Source: Pseudomonas syringae CC1557
Lineage (GTDB): Bacteria > Pseudomonadota > Gammaproteobacteria > Pseudomonadales > Pseudomonadaceae
NCBI RefSeq assembly: GCF_000452705.1
Contig: NZ_CP007014.1
Span: 1,674,001 to 1,738,000, forward strand
Reading direction: 5' to 3'
Length of the DNA: 64,000 bases
How positions within the stretch are numbered: the stretch's first letter is position 1; each line of letters starts with the position of its first letter. A program made the translations under genes and the position numbers. The notes beneath the pieces were generated by a model. The model did no database searches and was not told the DNA's origin. It worked only from the letters and a program-made list of their open reading frames with translations. Of the stretch, positions 25,416 through 36,088 are shown piece by piece.

Positions 25416-27092
25416 GCCAACGCAGGCACCCTTGGTTTCAAGTCATCGCGTGCGCAATTTTCCGCTTTATATGCGTCTGCGCAGTTGGGCTCCGGGCACA
25501 ATGCTGTTGGCGATGGCGTGCGGCTCGCCTCGGTGCAGCAGAACTTCAATCAGGGTGAAACCGTGATCAGTTCCGGTAACCCGCTGGACATGCGTATTCA
25601 GGGTAACGGCTTCTTCGTGGTCAGTGATCAGGGCGCGCTGGCCTATACGCGGGCTGGCGCCTTTCTCAAGGACGCTGCCAATTTTGTGGTCGACAGCGAC
25701 GGCGGGCGATTGCAGGGCTATGCAGCAAATGACAAGGGCGAGATTATCAGTGGAATCCGCACCGACTTGCAGATCGATACATCCAACGTCGCCGCCAGAG
25801 CCACCAGCAGAGTTGCCGAAAATATCAATCTGGACGCATCGCTGCCTTCGCTCGCTCGATTACCGACCTTTGACCCGGACGACCCGGCGACCTATACACG
25901 GGTCACTGCCCGAACCATTCAGGATGTCGGGATCAGTCCGGTGCCCCCTGCCGATCACGAACTCAAGCAGTACTTCGTCAAGACCGAAGACAATCAGTGG
26001 TCCATGTATGTCCTGGTGGATGGGCGCAACCCGGTAGACCCCGACAGTGTGGCGCCGCTGCAAGTAAGTCTCGAACTGAGGCCGGATGGCACCCTGTCGT
26101 ACAGCGGCAATAATCAGCACCTGCGAAAAGTCTCGGACAGCGAATTTGCCCTGGAGGGCTGGGTGCCAGCCAGCGCAGTGAATGGTGCGTGGATGGCTAA
26201 CGGCTCGGTCAACGGCGGGGCGGTTTCGTTACCGCTGGAGGCCGCCGGGACAAGTGTGCTCGACCCCGCTGATACGGTCATGCACCGTCCGGTGCCGGAC
26301 TTCAGTGCCTCTGACCTGACTACCTACAGCAGGATGTTCGGCAATCAGATCTTTGACAGCCAGGGCAATACGCATGAGCTGAAACAATATTTCGTGAAAG
26401 ACGGCACCAACAGCTGGCGCATGCACGTGTTGATTGACGATCGAAACCCGCAGATGCCTGCGTCCACTCAGCCATTGACGGCCAATATCGTGTTCGATTC
26501 CCATGGCTCGGTCGCGTCACTGACCGGCAGCCCGGGCCTGACCAGCAGCAATGGCAACCTGCTGCAACTCACCGGCTGGTCGCCCGCGATGGTGGCGGAT
26601 CCAGGTACAAGTCGCGAACGCTGGATATCCAATGGCGCGGCTGGCGGTGCCAAGGGCATTGCTATCGACTTTACCAATCTGCTGCAACACAACTCGGCCA
26701 GTTCGCGCTCTTCAGCGCAAGTGGACGGTAACTCGGCGGGGGAGCTGAAAAGTCTGGACGTCGGACGTGACGGCATCCTGCGTGCGGGTTTCACCAACGG
26801 CATGACCAGGGATATCGGCCAGGTCATGCTTGCCAGTTTTGCCAACCCCCATGGTTTGCAGCCGCGCAGCGACACGCGCTGGACGGCGACCGCTGATTCC
26901 GGCGTACCTGAATATGACGTGCCGGGCATCGGAACGCTGGGCAGCATTGTCAGTGGCGGACTGGAAGGCTCGAACGTCGTGCTGGCGGATGAACTGATTG
27001 CCTTGATTCAGGCGCAGACGGCCTATCAAGCCAATTCCAAAGCTATATCCACCGAGGTGACGCTGATGCAGACGCTGATTCAGTCCACCTGA
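25416..27092 (+). pseudogene. 3' part of the second hook-like gene (flgE paralogue) with doubled central region
   Basis: This part has 558 codons plus a stop and continues exactly from the 5' part at 23261, giving an original protein of 582 residues against 445 for FlgE. It holds the hook N-terminal continuation (ANAGTLGFKSSRAQFSALYAS), the strand region GNPLDMRIQGNGFFVVSDQG and two copies of a D2-like module. One copy is HELKQYFVKTEDNQWSMYVL with DGRNPVDPDSV; the other is HELKQYFVKDGTNSWRMHVL with DDRNPQMPAST. The C-terminal D0 helix follows (ADELIALIQAQTAYQANSKA). The frame has no other break. It stays open back into the IS end (an ATG at 25380 falls within the IS), but that product would lack the N-terminal helix needed for hook assembly. 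Confidence 0.9.
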
Positions 27093-27284
27093 TCAAATCG
27101 AGCAGTCGGCTTTGATGAAGTGACCTTTCAAGCGTTTCCAGCCCGGGCCTGGACTGGTCTGGGCACAGACGATCCGGCTGTCGCCCTGCCATTTGTAGTA
27201 ATGCGCGGGAGCGGCCTGGGCGAGCAGGGCAAGGGTGGTGAGGCTGGCTGCCGCGATACCGACGATGAACCGGTGAAAAGACAT
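27093..27284 (-). CDS. small secreted protein of unknown function
   Basis: The ATG complementary to 27282-27284 gives 63 residues. A Sec signal peptide (MSFHRFIVGIAAASLTTLAL to AQA, cleavage near residue 24) precedes a 39-residue mature part (APAHYYKWQGDSRIVCAQTS to ADCSI) with two cysteines that could form a disulphide, and Trp and Lys residues. The gene converges on the hook-like gene (27092) with no gap and diverges from flgF. I do not recognise the family. Its position between the flgE and flgF operons may be chance. Confidence 0.65.
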   Translation of the reverse strand: MSFHRFIVGIAAASLTTLALLAQAAPAHYYKWQGDSRIVCAQTSPGPGWKRLKGHFIKADCSI

Positions 27285-27416
27285 GGCGGTTACCGATGAG
27301 GTCTGTGATGTCGGCCAGATTATCACTGTCGATCAGGTTGTCCGCGCGCACCTGCGAAGTTTTTTTGGCGTTGCACGGGGTTTGGCGTGAGGTGGGCGGC
27401 AGTCCGCCGCCGCTAT

Positions 27417-27432
27417 TGGCTGGCACTTTGCC
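27417..27432 (+). promoter_or_regulatory. probable RpoN promoter of the flgF-flgL genes
   Basis: The element TGGCTGGCACTTTGCC has GG and GC exactly 10 bases apart, with TTGC at -12. It departs from the consensus in the middle. It is 136 bases before flgF. A nearby GGTGCCTGTTTTTGC has an 11-base spacing and was not chosen. Confidence 0.6.
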
Positions 27433-27567
27433 GAGAGACAAACGATCGGTGCCTGTTTTTGCTGGCTAATCAAGAGTTTGTATCGAGCCTGACAAGTTGG
27501 TTCAAAAATTGCTTTAACCCTTTCAGAACAGCTACAGGCGGCAAGCGTCTGTCGGAGGAGGAAGACT

Positions 27568-28308
27568 GTGGACAAGTTGCTTTACGTCGCCATGAGCGGT
27601 GCATCCGAAAACGCGATTGCGCAGAAGGCTCACGCCAACAACCTGGCAAACGTCTCGACCAACGGTTTCATGCGTGACCTTGAACAGGCCCGCTCGATGC
27701 CGGTGTATGGCGAGGTCATGCCCTCGCGTGCCTACGCCATGAGCGAGCGTCCCGGGACTGACTTTTCCGCGGGTGCCATGGTGCAGACCGGTCGTGAACT
27801 GGACATCGCCGTCAAGGGTGATGGCTGGATCGCGGTGCAGACCCCCGATGGCGGCGAAGCCTACACCCGCAGTTCCGGCATGAACATCGATGCCCTGGGT
27901 GTGTTGCGCGACGGCAGTGGTTTGCCGGTAATGGGCAACGGTGGTCCGATTGCCGTGCCGCCTCAGCAGCAGATCGAGATCGGTGCCGACGGCACGATCA
28001 GCATTCGTTCGCTGGGTGAGAGCCCACAGGTGATGGCGCAGGTCGACCGCATCAAGCTGGTCAAGCCTGACTTGAAGACCATGGAAAAAGGCCCTGACGG
28101 CCTGATCCACACCAAGACCGGCCGGCCTGCCGACGCAGACGCCACCGTTCAGGTCGAGTCCGGCTTTCTGCAGGCGAGCAACGTCAATGCGGTCGAGGAA
28201 ATGACCTCGGTGCTGGCCTTGTCCCGTCAATTCGAATTGCACGTCAAGATGATGAAGACCGCCGAAGAAGACGATCAGTCGATGGCTCGCGTCTTGCAAC
28301 TTGGCTAA
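27568..28308 (+). CDS. flgF: flagellar basal-body rod protein FlgF
   Basis: The GTG start at 27568 follows GGAGGAGGAAG, giving 246 residues. The N-terminal rod signature (YVAMSGASENAIAQKAHANNLANVSTNGFMRD) and C-terminal packing helix (SNVNAVEEMTSVLALSRQFELHVKMMKTAEE) identify a proximal rod protein of the FlgF type. It is first of the flgFGHIJKL run. The spacing to flgG (46 bases) and onward is operon-like. Confidence 0.95.
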   Translation: MDKLLYVAMSGASENAIAQKAHANNLANVSTNGFMRDLEQARSMPVYGEVMPSRAYAMSERPGTDFSAGAMVQTGRELDIAVKGDGWIAVQTPDGGEAYTRSSGMNIDALGVLRDGSGLPVMGNGGPIAVPPQQQIEIGADGTISIRSLGESPQVMAQVDRIKLVKPDLKTMEKGPDGLIHTKTGRPADADATVQVESGFLQASNVNAVEEMTSVLALSRQFELHVKMMKTAEEDDQSMARVLQLG

Positions 28309-28354
28309 TCAATGACAGCTTGCGCCGACAAACCGGCGCTTGAGGAGAACACAC

Positions 28355-29936
<1,582 letters not shown>

Positions 29937-29949
29937 TAGCGGGATAGAC

Positions 29950-31059
29950 ATGATCAAGCTCAAGCAACTGATAGCGGCGACCTTGTTGTTGTCCACAGCG
30001 TTCGGCGTGCATGCCGAACGTCTGAAGGACATCGCGAGCATCTCCGGCGTGCGGGCCAACCAATTGATCGGTTACGGTCTGGTGGTGGGTCTCAACGGGA
30101 CGGGTGACCAGACCACCCAGACCCCGTTCACCCTGCAGACTTTCAACAACATGCTGTCGCAGTTCGGCATCAAGGTTCCGTCCGGTTCCGGCACTGTGCA
30201 GCTGAAAAACGTCGCGGCAGTTGCTGTGTACGCGGATCTGCCTGCGTTCGCCAAGCCGGGCCAGACGGTCGACATCACCGTCTCCTCGATTGGTAACTCC
30301 AAGAGCCTGCGCGGCGGTGCGCTGTTGATGACACCGATGAAAGGTGTCGACGGTAACGTCTATGCCATCGCCCAAGGCAACCTGGTGGTCGGCGGTTTCG
30401 ACGCGGAAGGTCGTGACGGCTCGAAAATCACTGTCAACGTTCCGTCGTCGGGTCGAATTCCTGGCGGTGCTTCGGTGGAGCGCTCGGTGCCGAGCGGCTT
30501 CAATCAGGGCAATACCCTGACTCTGAACCTGAACCGTTCCGACTTCACCACCGCCAAGCGGGTGGTCGACAAGATCAACGACTTGCTGGGCCCTGGCGTT
30601 GCTCAGGCGCTGGACGGTGGTTCGGTGCGTGTGACCGCGCCGCTTGATCCGGGCCAGCGTGTCGACTACCTGTCGATTCTGGAAAACCTGGAGGTCGATC
30701 CGGGCCAGACCGCTGCCAAGGTCATCATCAACTCGCGGACCGGCACGATTGTTATCGGCCAGAACGTCAAGGTGTCGCCTGCCGCTGTGACTCACGGCAG
30801 CCTGACCGTGACCATCACCGAAGACCCGATTGTCAGCCAGCCGGGTGCGTTGTCCGGCGGTCAGACCGCTGTTGTGCCGCGCTCGCGGGTTAACGCCCAG
30901 CAAGAGCTGCACCCGATGTTCAAGTTTGGTCCAGGCACCACGCTGGATGAGATTGTCCGTGCGGTCAATCAGGTGGGCGCTGCGCCCGGCGACCTGATGG
31001 CCATCCTCGAAGCCCTGAAGCAGGCCGGTGCGTTGCAAGCCGACCTGATCGTGATCTGA
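29950..31059 (+). CDS. flgI: flagellar P-ring protein FlgI
   Basis: The ATG at 29950, 13 bases after flgH, gives 369 residues. A Sec signal peptide ([19 protein letters not shown], cut after VHA) precedes the conserved P-ring sequence ([40 protein letters not shown]). FlgI forms the ring in the peptidoglycan layer and needs FlgA, encoded at 13192. A longer frame from 29755 overlaps flgH and is not used. Confidence 0.96.
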   Translation: MIKLKQLIAATLLLSTAFGVHAERLKDIASISGVRANQLIGYGLVVGLNGTGDQTTQTPFTLQTFNNMLSQFGIKVPSGSGTVQLKNVAAVAVYADLPAFAKPGQTVDITVSSIGNSKSLRGGALLMTPMKGVDGNVYAIAQGNLVVGGFDAEGRDGSKITVNVPSSGRIPGGASVERSVPSGFNQGNTLTLNLNRSDFTTAKRVVDKINDLLGPGVAQALDGGSVRVTAPLDPGQRVDYLSILENLEVDPGQTAAKVIINSRTGTIVIGQNVKVSPAAVTHGSLTVTITEDPIVSQPGALSGGQTAVVPRSRVNAQQELHPMFKFGPGTTLDEIVRAVNQVGAAPGDLMAILEALKQAGALQADLIVI

Positions 31060-31069
31060 GGATTTGCGC

Positions 31070-32323
31070 ATGGATATGCCCAAGAGCGGGATTTCTTCAG
31101 CGGTCGACTCCGGTGCCTATACCGACGTCAACCGTCTGGCAGCGCTGAAGCATGGCGACAAGGACAGTGTGGAAAACCAGAAGAAGGTGGCCCGCGAGTT
31201 CGAATCGCTGTTCGTCAGCCAGATGCTCAAGGCCATGCGGTCAGCCAACGAAGTGCTGGCCAAGGACAACCCGATGAACACCGCGGCGACGCGGCAGTAT
31301 CAGGACATGTATGACCAGCAACTGGCGGTCACCCTGTCCACGCGTGGTAACGGCATTGGCTTGCAGGACGTGCTGATGCGCCAGTTGTCGAAAGACAAGG
31401 GTATAAACCACGCCGCTGCAGCGGTTACGCCCGACGCCGCCAAGGCTGCAACGGCAGCTACTGACGCGGCGCCTGCCAGGACCGGTCTGGCAACCAGTAT
31501 CTACCAGCGTCCACTGTGGGCGACACGCTCGGCGGCGGCGGATCAGGCGGCTGTCGCAGCGTCGGCATCCGGTGAAGGTCGCAACGACATGGCGGCGCTC
31601 AATTCGCGTCGCCTGTCCTTGCCGAGCAAGCTCACCGATCGACTTCTGGCAGGCATCGTGCCTTCGGCAGCTACCGCAGTCAGCAACAGTCCTGCACCTA
31701 CTCGTGCGACTTCCGGCATTGCTGGCAACAATGGCGACTGGACGCTCGACCCGAACCTGGCGCCTGCGCCGGAGTACGTGCGCTCGATGGCTCAGCCACC
31801 GCTGGCGCCGGCCAAGCGTGCGTTCAGCAACGCCGATCAGTTCGTCGAGACCATGCTGCCGCTGGCCAAGGAAGCCGCCGCGCGTATCGGCGTCGACCCG
31901 GTGATGCTGGTGGCGCAGGCTGCGCTGGAAACCGGCTGGGGCAAATCGATCATGCGTCAGCAGGATGGCAGCAGCAGTCACAACCTGTTCGGCATCAAGG
32001 CTGCGGGTAGCTGGAAGGGCGCAGAAGCGCGCGCCATCACCAGCGAGTTCCGTGAAGGGAAGATGGTCAAGGAAACGGCAGACTTCCGCTCCTACGACTC
32101 CTATGCCGACAGCTTCCATGACCTGGTCAGTCTGCTGCAGAACAACAATCGTTATAAAGAAGTGGTCAACTCGGCCGATAAACCAGAACAGTTCGTAAAA
32201 GAATTGCAGAAGGCTGGTTACGCCACCGACCCGGACTATGCAAGCAAGATTTCGCAGATTGCGAAGCAGATGAAGAGTTACCAGACGTACGCCGCTGCAA
32301 CGGGCTCTTCCACGACTTTATAA
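31070..32323 (+). CDS. flgJ: flagellar rod cap and muramidase FlgJ
   Basis: The ATG at 31070 gives 417 residues, longer than the ~313 of E. coli because of a long Ala/Thr-rich linker. The N-terminal rod-cap domain covers residues ~30-105 (KKVAREFESLFVSQMLKAMR, MYDQQLAVTLSTRGNGIGL). The C-terminal glucosaminidase domain (GH73, residues ~265-415) has the catalytic Glu context AQAALETGWGKSIM and NLFGIKA. It scaffolds rod assembly and opens the peptidoglycan. It sits in operon order between flgI and flgK. Confidence 0.95.
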   Translation: MDMPKSGISSAVDSGAYTDVNRLAALKHGDKDSVENQKKVAREFESLFVSQMLKAMRSANEVLAKDNPMNTAATRQYQDMYDQQLAVTLSTRGNGIGLQDVLMRQLSKDKGINHAAAAVTPDAAKAATAATDAAPARTGLATSIYQRPLWATRSAAADQAAVAASASGEGRNDMAALNSRRLSLPSKLTDRLLAGIVPSAATAVSNSPAPTRATSGIAGNNGDWTLDPNLAPAPEYVRSMAQPPLAPAKRAFSNADQFVETMLPLAKEAAARIGVDPVMLVAQAALETGWGKSIMRQQDGSSSHNLFGIKAAGSWKGAEARAITSEFREGKMVKETADFRSYDSYADSFHDLVSLLQNNNRYKEVVNSADKPEQFVKELQKAGYATDPDYASKISQIAKQMKSYQTYAAATGSSTTL

Positions 32324-32333
32324 GGTTTTAATC

Positions 32334-34394
32334 ATGTCGCTGATTTCAATTGGGCTCTCAGGTATCAACGCCAGTAGCGCTGCGATCAATACCATCGGTA
32401 ATAACACGGCCAACGTGGATACCGCGGGTTACTCGCGTCAGCAGGTACTGACCAAGGCGTCGGCGCAGATTGCCCTGGGGCAGGGCACCGGCTACGTCGG
32501 CACGGGTACAACGCTGTCGGATGTGCGTCGCATCTACAACAGCTACCTGGACACCCAATTGCAAACCACGACCGCCCTTAGCGCGGACGCGGTCGCATAC
32601 TCCGGTCAGGCCGGCAAGACGGACACCTTGCTGTCCGACAATGCGTCAGGCGTCGCCGTGCAGTTGGCAGACTTTTTTTCCAAAATGCAGGGCATCGCCA
32701 CCAATGCGACGCAATCGTCAGATCGCTCCTCGTTCCTGACTCAGGCGGGCTCATTGAGCGCACGGTTCAACTCGATCGCTTCCCAGCTGTCTTCACAGAA
32801 CGACAACGTCAATTCCCAGCTCGCCAACTTCACCTCCCAGGTCAACGAACTGACCACCACGGTGGCGAGCCTGAACAAACAGATCACCCAGGCGTCGGCT
32901 GGCAACGGCACGCCCAACACACTGCTCGATTCGCGTAGCGAAGCGGTGCGTCAGCTCAATGAGCTGGTAGGTGTGAAAGTCTCCGAAAACAACGGCAATT
33001 ACGATATTTACACCGGCACCGGGCAAGCATTGGTCAGCGGTTCGACGGCTTACAAGATGTCGACAGCCCCTAACCCGTCCGACCCGCTGCAGTCCAACGT
33101 GCAGATCGCCTACGGTCAGTCCCAGACCGACGTAAGTTCGGTCGTTACGGGCGGCTCGATTGGTGGTCTGCTGCGTTACCGCAACGAAGTGCTGGTGCCA
33201 GCGACCAACGAGCTTGGCCGTACGGCGATGGTGCTCTCGGACCAGGTCAACAGCCAATTGAACCAGGGTATCGACAGCAAGGGTAATTTTGGTTCGAATC
33301 TGTATTCGAGCATCAACAGCGCGGATGCGATTACCCAGCGCAGCATCGGCAAGACCACCAACAGTCTCGGTTCCGGCAACTTGAACGTGACGATTGGCGA
33401 TACCAGCAAGCTGACGGCGGACGATTACGAAGTCACGTTCAGCGACGCCTCGAATTTCACGGTGCGTCGTCTGCCCAATGGCGAGAGCGTCGGTGCCGGT
33501 GCGTTGAGTGACAATCCGCCCAAGCAGTTCGACGGTTTCAGTGTGAGCCTCAATGGCAACACCTTGGCGGCTGGAGACAGCTTCAAGGTCATACCGACAC
33601 GCACCGGCGCGTCGGGGATTTCGGTGGTCATGACCGACGCCAAGGATATCGCCGCGGCTGCGCCCTTGACGGCGACTGCGGGTGCCAGCAACGCTGGCAC
33701 CGGCAGTTTTACCCAGCCTGTACTGAACACCAAGTCAGATATTTACAGCAGCACCCGGACCGCGGATCTGCGCAACGCTGTTAAGGATTCCACCCCCATG
33801 AAGCTGGTGATGGGCGCGGTCAGCAGCACTGGCGTTCAGAGCTACAGCCTGATCAATGCGAGTGGTGGCGCAGTGCTCGATCAGAACGGTAACGCCGTGG
33901 GCGGTTCGATCATTCAGGGGCAGACCAACACGCTCAAACTGAACGTCGGCTATACCGATACCACGACAACGCCGGGCAGCAAGACTGCGTTTCAACTGGA
34001 AATGACCATTTCCGGCTCGCCGGTCGTCAACGATACCTTCAGCGTCGGCATCACCGGTTCGGGCTCGTCCGACAACCGTAATGCGCTGGCAGTGGTCGGT
34101 TTGCAGACCGCCAAGACCGTCGGCGTCGCCAATGGCGACGCGGGCACCAGCCTGTCCGGCTCCTACGCTGACCTTGTTTCTGTGGTCGGCACGCTGGCAA
34201 GTCAGGGCAAGAACGATGTCACGGCTACGGCTGCCGTTGTCGGTCAGGCCAAGGCGTCACGCGATTCGGTTTCGGGTGTATCGCTCGATGAAGAAGCGTC
34301 CAACCTGATCAAGTATCAGCAGTACTACACCGCCTCATCGCAGATCATCAAGGCGGCACAAACCATCTTCAGCACGCTGATCAACAGCCTTTAA
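32334..34394 (+). CDS. flgK: hook-filament junction protein FlgK (HAP1)
   Basis: The 686-residue protein begins with the rod/hook-type helix (GLSGINASSAAINTIGNNTANVDTAGYSRQ) and ends with a flagellin-like C-terminal helix (EEASNLIKYQQYYTASSQIIKAAQTIFSTLINSL). The central ~300 residues are Ser/Thr/Gly-rich and variable, as is usual for surface domains. FlgK is the first junction protein between hook and filament and is a client of FlgN. The gene starts 10 bases after flgJ and precedes flgL by 13 bases. Confidence 0.96.
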   Translation: MSLISIGLSGINASSAAINTIGNNTANVDTAGYSRQQVLTKASAQIALGQGTGYVGTGTTLSDVRRIYNSYLDTQLQTTTALSADAVAYSGQAGKTDTLLSDNASGVAVQLADFFSKMQGIATNATQSSDRSSFLTQAGSLSARFNSIASQLSSQNDNVNSQLANFTSQVNELTTTVASLNKQITQASAGNGTPNTLLDSRSEAVRQLNELVGVKVSENNGNYDIYTGTGQALVSGSTAYKMSTAPNPSDPLQSNVQIAYGQSQTDVSSVVTGGSIGGLLRYRNEVLVPATNELGRTAMVLSDQVNSQLNQGIDSKGNFGSNLYSSINSADAITQRSIGKTTNSLGSGNLNVTIGDTSKLTADDYEVTFSDASNFTVRRLPNGESVGAGALSDNPPKQFDGFSVSLNGNTLAAGDSFKVIPTRTGASGISVVMTDAKDIAAAAPLTATAGASNAGTGSFTQPVLNTKSDIYSSTRTADLRNAVKDSTPMKLVMGAVSSTGVQSYSLINASGGAVLDQNGNAVGGSIIQGQTNTLKLNVGYTDTTTTPGSKTAFQLEMTISGSPVVNDTFSVGITGSGSSDNRNALAVVGLQTAKTVGVANGDAGTSLSGSYADLVSVVGTLASQGKNDVTATAAVVGQAKASRDSVSGVSLDEEASNLIKYQQYYTASSQIIKAAQTIFSTLINSL

Positions 34395-34407
34395 GGAATC
34401 GTGAGCC

Positions 34408-36000
34408 ATGCGTATCTCGACTACCCAGTTCTACGAAGCCACGAACGCCAATTATCAGCGCAACTATGCAAACCTCAACAAGACCAGCGAAGAGGTTTCC
34501 AGCGGTATCAAGCTCAATACGGCGAGCGACGATCCGGTGGGCTCAGCCCGGGTACTGCAACTGGCTCAGCAGAACTCCATGCTGACCCAGTACGCGGCCA
34601 ACATAGGAACGATCAACACCAACGTGGTCAGCACCGAGACCGCATTGACCAGCATCATCGATACCATGCAGTCTGCTCGTGAAGAGATCATATCGGCGTC
34701 CAACGGCGTCAATACCGACTCTGAACGTCTCACCAAGGCTCAGTCGCTCAAACAGTATCAGGGGCAGCTTCTGGCGCTCATGAACAGCAAGGATCCTAAT
34801 GGCCAATATATATTGGCCGGTTCCAAGTCCTCGACGCCGCCTTACTCGCTGAACGCCGATGGTTTTTACAGCTACAAGGGCGATCAGACCAGCGTCAACC
34901 TGGCGGTAGGCGATGGTCTGGTAATGGCCAGTAACACCACGGGCTACGAGGCGTTCGAGCAGTCGGTCAACAGCACGCGCACGTCTGCGACACTGATTTC
35001 CCCGGCGACCGATGATGGCAAGATCGGCCTGAGTGCCGGCCAGGTGACGTCGACTCCTACCTATAACTCGAGCTATCAGGCGGGCGAACCTTACACACTG
35101 ACCTTCCTCAGCGGTACGCAATTCAAGATCACCGATGCCACCGGCACCGATGTGAGCTCCGACGCGTCGTCTGCCGGCAAGTTCGGCAACAGCACGTTCG
35201 AGGCGCAGACGTTTACCTTTCGCGGTGTCGAAATGACCCTCAACGTTAACCTGCCAGCGGCTGACAGAGTGTCGGAAGCCACGGCTGATGCTGCACTGAC
35301 CAATCGCAGTTATCAACTGTCTTCGACGCCAGACAGCGTGTCGACGTCGCGAAGTGCCGGTAACACCTCTACCGCCAACATCAGCAGCTCTACCGTGGGT
35401 AACACCGCAGCTGACCGGACGGCGTTCAATAATACCTTCCCTACCGGCGGCGCCATTCTCAAGTTCACCAGCGCTACCGACTACGATCTGTTTGCGTCAC
35501 CCTTGACCAGCAGCAGTAAACCGGTGTCCAGTGGCACGATGAGCGGCTCTACGGCCAACGCCTCCGGGGTCAATTTCAACCTCAGCGGTACACCTGCCGC
35601 CGGTGATCAGTTTATCGTGGAGTCTGGTACTCACCAGAACGAGAACATCCTCAACACACTGACGGCGGCGATCAAAGCCTTGTCGACGCCGGTTGACGGA
35701 GATCTGGTGGCGACGCAAAAGATGAAGGCGTCACTGGACTCTGCGCTGGGCAACATCACCAGCGGTATCGCGCAGGCTTCTACCGCACGTGCCAATGGCG
35801 GCGCGCGCCAGCTTGCTGCGAGTGCCCAGGGGACCACTAACGAGCTGCTCAAAGCCAATAATACAATTGAGCAGGGCACTTACGTGAATGCGGACATCGT
35901 CGAGGCGACCACTCGCCTGACGCTGCAGAAAACCATGCTGGATGCTTCCCAGCAGGTCTTTACCATGCTGTCCAAGTTGAACCTGTTCAGTCAGCTTTGA
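34408..36000 (+). CDS. flgL: hook-filament junction protein FlgL (HAP3)
   Basis: The 530-residue protein has flagellin-like ends: MRISTTQFYEATNANYQRNY, SSGIKLNTASDDPVGSARVL at the start and RLTLQKTMLDASQQVFTMLS at the end. It is much longer than enteric FlgL (~317 residues), with an enlarged Ser/Thr-rich centre (residues ~190-400). FlgL forms the second junction ring under the filament and is exported with FlgN. It is the last structural gene before the glycosylation island. Confidence 0.95.
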   Translation: MRISTTQFYEATNANYQRNYANLNKTSEEVSSGIKLNTASDDPVGSARVLQLAQQNSMLTQYAANIGTINTNVVSTETALTSIIDTMQSAREEIISASNGVNTDSERLTKAQSLKQYQGQLLALMNSKDPNGQYILAGSKSSTPPYSLNADGFYSYKGDQTSVNLAVGDGLVMASNTTGYEAFEQSVNSTRTSATLISPATDDGKIGLSAGQVTSTPTYNSSYQAGEPYTLTFLSGTQFKITDATGTDVSSDASSAGKFGNSTFEAQTFTFRGVEMTLNVNLPAADRVSEATADAALTNRSYQLSSTPDSVSTSRSAGNTSTANISSSTVGNTAADRTAFNNTFPTGGAILKFTSATDYDLFASPLTSSSKPVSSGTMSGSTANASGVNFNLSGTPAAGDQFIVESGTHQNENILNTLTAAIKALSTPVDGDLVATQKMKASLDSALGNITSGIAQASTARANGGARQLAASAQGTTNELLKANNTIEQGTYVNADIVEATTRLTLQKTMLDASQQVFTMLSKLNLFSQL

Positions 36001-36040
36001 ACCCTGACGTGAGCATCCACCGTCTTTTTTCAGCGGTGAG

Positions 36041-36066
36041 GGGAGCCAATCGACTGGCTGGCTCCC
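36041..36066 (+). terminator. hairpin between flgL and fgt1
   Basis: The arms GGGAGCCA / TGGCTCCC flank a 10-base loop. There is no T-run after it; a T-run (36025-36030) lies before it. It may partly stop transcription or protect the flgL 3' end. Confidence 0.55.
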
Positions 36067-36088
36067 TGCCGCTCGCGAGTCTGTAATA

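Noticed and set aside
27450..27475. Second RpoN-like element GGTGCCTGTTTTTGC before flgF
   Set aside because: GG and GC are 11 bases apart, not 10; the element at 27417 has correct spacing.
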